Positions 63,041 through 64,000 of a stretch of DNA of 64,000 bases are shown here, piece by piece. Under the pieces are notes generated by a model. The model ran no database searches. It was not told where the DNA came from and saw only the letters and a list, made by a program, of their open reading frames with translations. Numbering within the stretch: the stretch's first letter is position 1; each line of letters opens with the position of its first letter. Source of the stretch: an uncultured Oscillospiraceae bacterium (GTDB lineage Bacteria > Bacillota > Clostridia > Oscillospirales > Acutalibacteraceae); NCBI GenBank assembly GCA_949283785.1, contig CASDTR010000008.1, positions 1 to 64,000 of the forward strand, given 5' to 3'. The translations under genes were made by a program, and so were the position numbers.

Positions 63041-63072
63041 AAAAAATAAGGCGATGCTCCTTGCACCGCCTT
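63041..63072 (-). terminator. terminator of rpmE
   Basis: A ten-base stem AAGGCGGTGC/GCATCGCCTT (one G-T pair) with a five-base loop starts 16 bases after the rpmE stop codon and runs into ATTTTTT on the minus strand. Confidence 0.85.
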
Positions 63073-63087
63073 GTTTTTTCGACTTTC

Positions 63088-63291
63088 TTATTTGCCGGTG
63101 TTGTAACGCTTATTGAAGCGGTCAACACGTCCGCCTGTGTCAACAAGCTTCTGCTTGCCGGTGAAGAACGGATGGCACTTTGAGCAAATATCTACACGCA
63201 TATTCTGCTTTGTGGAAGATGTTGCAATAACTTCGCCGCATGCACACTTTATTTCTGTGGGCTGATAATCGGGATGAATTCCTTTTTTCAT
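63088..63291 (-). CDS. rpmE: ribosomal protein L31, zinc-binding form
   Basis: This 67-residue protein of the large ribosomal subunit has the zinc-binding cysteines of the C+ form: CACGEV near residue 16 and CSKCHPF near residue 36. The C-terminal signature [19 protein letters not shown] is intact. The C+ form is usually replaced by a cysteine-free paralogue under zinc limitation in some species; that paralogue is not in this window. GAGGTGA precedes the ATG. The gene has its own strong promoter and terminator. Confidence 0.98.
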   Translation of the reverse strand: MKKGIHPDYQPTEIKCACGEVIATSSTKQNMRVDICSKCHPFFTGKQKLVDTGGRVDRFNKRYNTGK

Positions 63292-63343
63292 TGTATGTCA
63301 CCTCTTTCGACTGCACACTAAATTGCACATATATCGTTATAGA

Positions 63344-63372
63344 ATTTTATCACAACCGAAATGAAAATGCAA
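63344..63372 (-). promoter_or_regulatory. sigma-A promoter of rpmE
   Basis: On the minus strand TTGCAT (63367-63372) is separated by 17 bases from TAAAAT (63344-63349). Initiation near 63337 gives a leader of about 45 bases. Upstream, at 63380-63420, an AT-only palindrome may be a weak end for addA. Confidence 0.75.
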
Positions 63373-63437
63373 CTGCTATTTTGCAAATAAATTAAATTTA
63401 TTTATAAATTAAATTGAAAGTCTCAGAAACAATTAAC

Positions 63438-64000
63438 TTATATATCCACCTTTATCTCCCTGCCCAGGTGGAAGGAGTAGAGAAGTACTTCCTTTACGGG
63501 GATTTCAAGGCATTTTTCGATTGCTTTCTTATAAACCCTGAGCTGATTTCTGTAAAGCTCAGTAAGCTTTTTTGCTGAGGAAACCCTGTCCGTCTTATAA
63601 TCCACCAGCACCGCTGCGCCGCCTTCGGCAAACACGCAGTCGGCGATTCCCTGAATAACAATTTTTTCATCCCTCAGATTTTCGGGCAGCTCGGGATTAT
63701 ACTCTCCCGCGTTTACCTCGGTGACAAATTTGTATTCTCTTCTTACAAGGTATGAGGAAAAAATGCGCTTTGACAATTCGCTCTCAAAAAAGCGCTCCAC
63801 CTTTTCCCATTCCACAGCCTCGCTTTCGGCTTCGCTCAAAAAGCCCTTTCCTTTAAGGCGCTGTATTTCCTCGGAAACATTTGCTTTTGCCCTTTCAAAA
63901 TCGCAGAACTGCATGAATTTGTGAGTGGCCGTTCCCTTCTGGGCGGGAGTAAGTCCCTTTTTCTCAAGAAAGGAGGGACGTGAAGAACAGAAAAAGTCAT
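63438..64000 (-). CDS. addA: ATP-dependent helicase/nuclease subunit AddA, 3' end only
   Basis: The frame is open at the right edge; 187 C-terminal codons are present. The segment RPSFLEKKGLTPAQKGTATHKFMQ and the RecB-type nuclease motifs GIADCVFAEGGAAVLVDYKTDR and NQLRVYKKAIE identify the C-terminal nuclease of AddA, which with AddB processes double-strand breaks for recombination. The catalytic Asp, the DYK triad and the Gln are all present, so the nuclease should be active. The helicase part lies outside the window. Confidence 0.9.
   Translation of the reverse strand, partial: DFFCSSRPSFLEKKGLTPAQKGTATHKFMQFCDFERAKANVSEEIQRLKGKGFLSEAESEAVEWEKVERFFESELSKRIFSSYLVRREYKFVTEVNAGEYNPELPENLRDEKIVIQGIADCVFAEGGAAVLVDYKTDRVSSAKKLTELYRNQLRVYKKAIEKCLEIPVKEVLLYSFHLGREIKVDI

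Noticed and set aside
1..64000. CRISPR arrays, tRNA or rRNA genes, insertion sequences, prophage or integrase genes
   Set aside because: None was found on reading both strands: no regularly spaced repeats, no transposase or integrase motifs, no cloverleaf-like gene gaps.

Overview
The window is a stretch of chromosome from a low-to-mid GC Gram-positive anaerobe, most likely a member of class Clostridia (Bacillota). The evidence is a PolC-type replicative polymerase, the gene order tepA-ylzJ-spoIIIE/ftsK, the order pyrH-frr-uppS-cdsA-dxr-rseP-ispG-polC, the order dgt-dnaG-rpoD, a bacterial V-type ATPase operon, a short HisG with HisZ, AddA, and strong AGGAGG ribosome binding sites with sigma-A promoters. 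No rRNA, tRNA, CRISPR array, insertion sequence or prophage was seen. I count 59 protein genes, of which 54 are on the minus strand, so the window is probably read along one replication arm. Genes are cut at both edges: an ABC permease on the left and addA on the right.

Layout from left to right (transcription is mostly right to left). 1-2106: a self-regulated GntR/ABC transporter operon. 2249-2623: a lone small hypothetical gene. 2714-11268: a nine-gene V-type ATPase operon in the Enterococcus hirae ntp order, whose c-ring subunit carries the known sodium ligands. 11525-20623: a histidine operon (hisZ-G-D-C-B-A-I-E, without hisH and hisF) that runs into an HxxxD acyltransferase, a zinc-ribbon membrane protein and a DEDDh exonuclease. 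20745-31364: an envelope, isoprenoid and translation block (pyrH, frr, uppS, cdsA, dxr, rseP, ispG) ending in polC. 31488-34223: a clan GH-D glycosidase. 34296-41364: an arylacetate/indolepyruvate module consisting of a sodium:solute symporter, two phenylacetate-CoA ligases, indolepyruvate:ferredoxin oxidoreductase and an ACT-domain protein. 41493-48128: tepA, ylzJ, ftsK/spoIIIE, a YgiQ radical SAM protein, a ComEC-like hydrolase and a DUF3006 protein. 48463-50091 (plus strand): an Lrp/AsnC regulator and alanine racemase. 50160-55884: uvrA behind a LexA box, uvrB and radC. 56014-58240 (plus strand): an RluA-type pseudouridine synthase, a hypothetical protein and an overlooked 51-residue membrane peptide. 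58349-64000: rpoD, dnaG, dgt, a YigZ protein, rpmE and the end of addA.

How the parts may work together: the V-ATPase, if it moves sodium as its ligands suggest, would sustain or use the gradient that drives the sodium symporter of the aryl-acid module. That module can run either as an energy-yielding aromatic amino acid fermentation or in reverse, fixing CO2 onto arylacetyl-CoA to salvage aromatic acids. Direction cannot be decided from sequence. Several operons carry clear inverted repeats placed on or just after a near-consensus promoter (GntR, his, pyrH, cdsA, symporter, uvrA), which gives a testable map of regulation.
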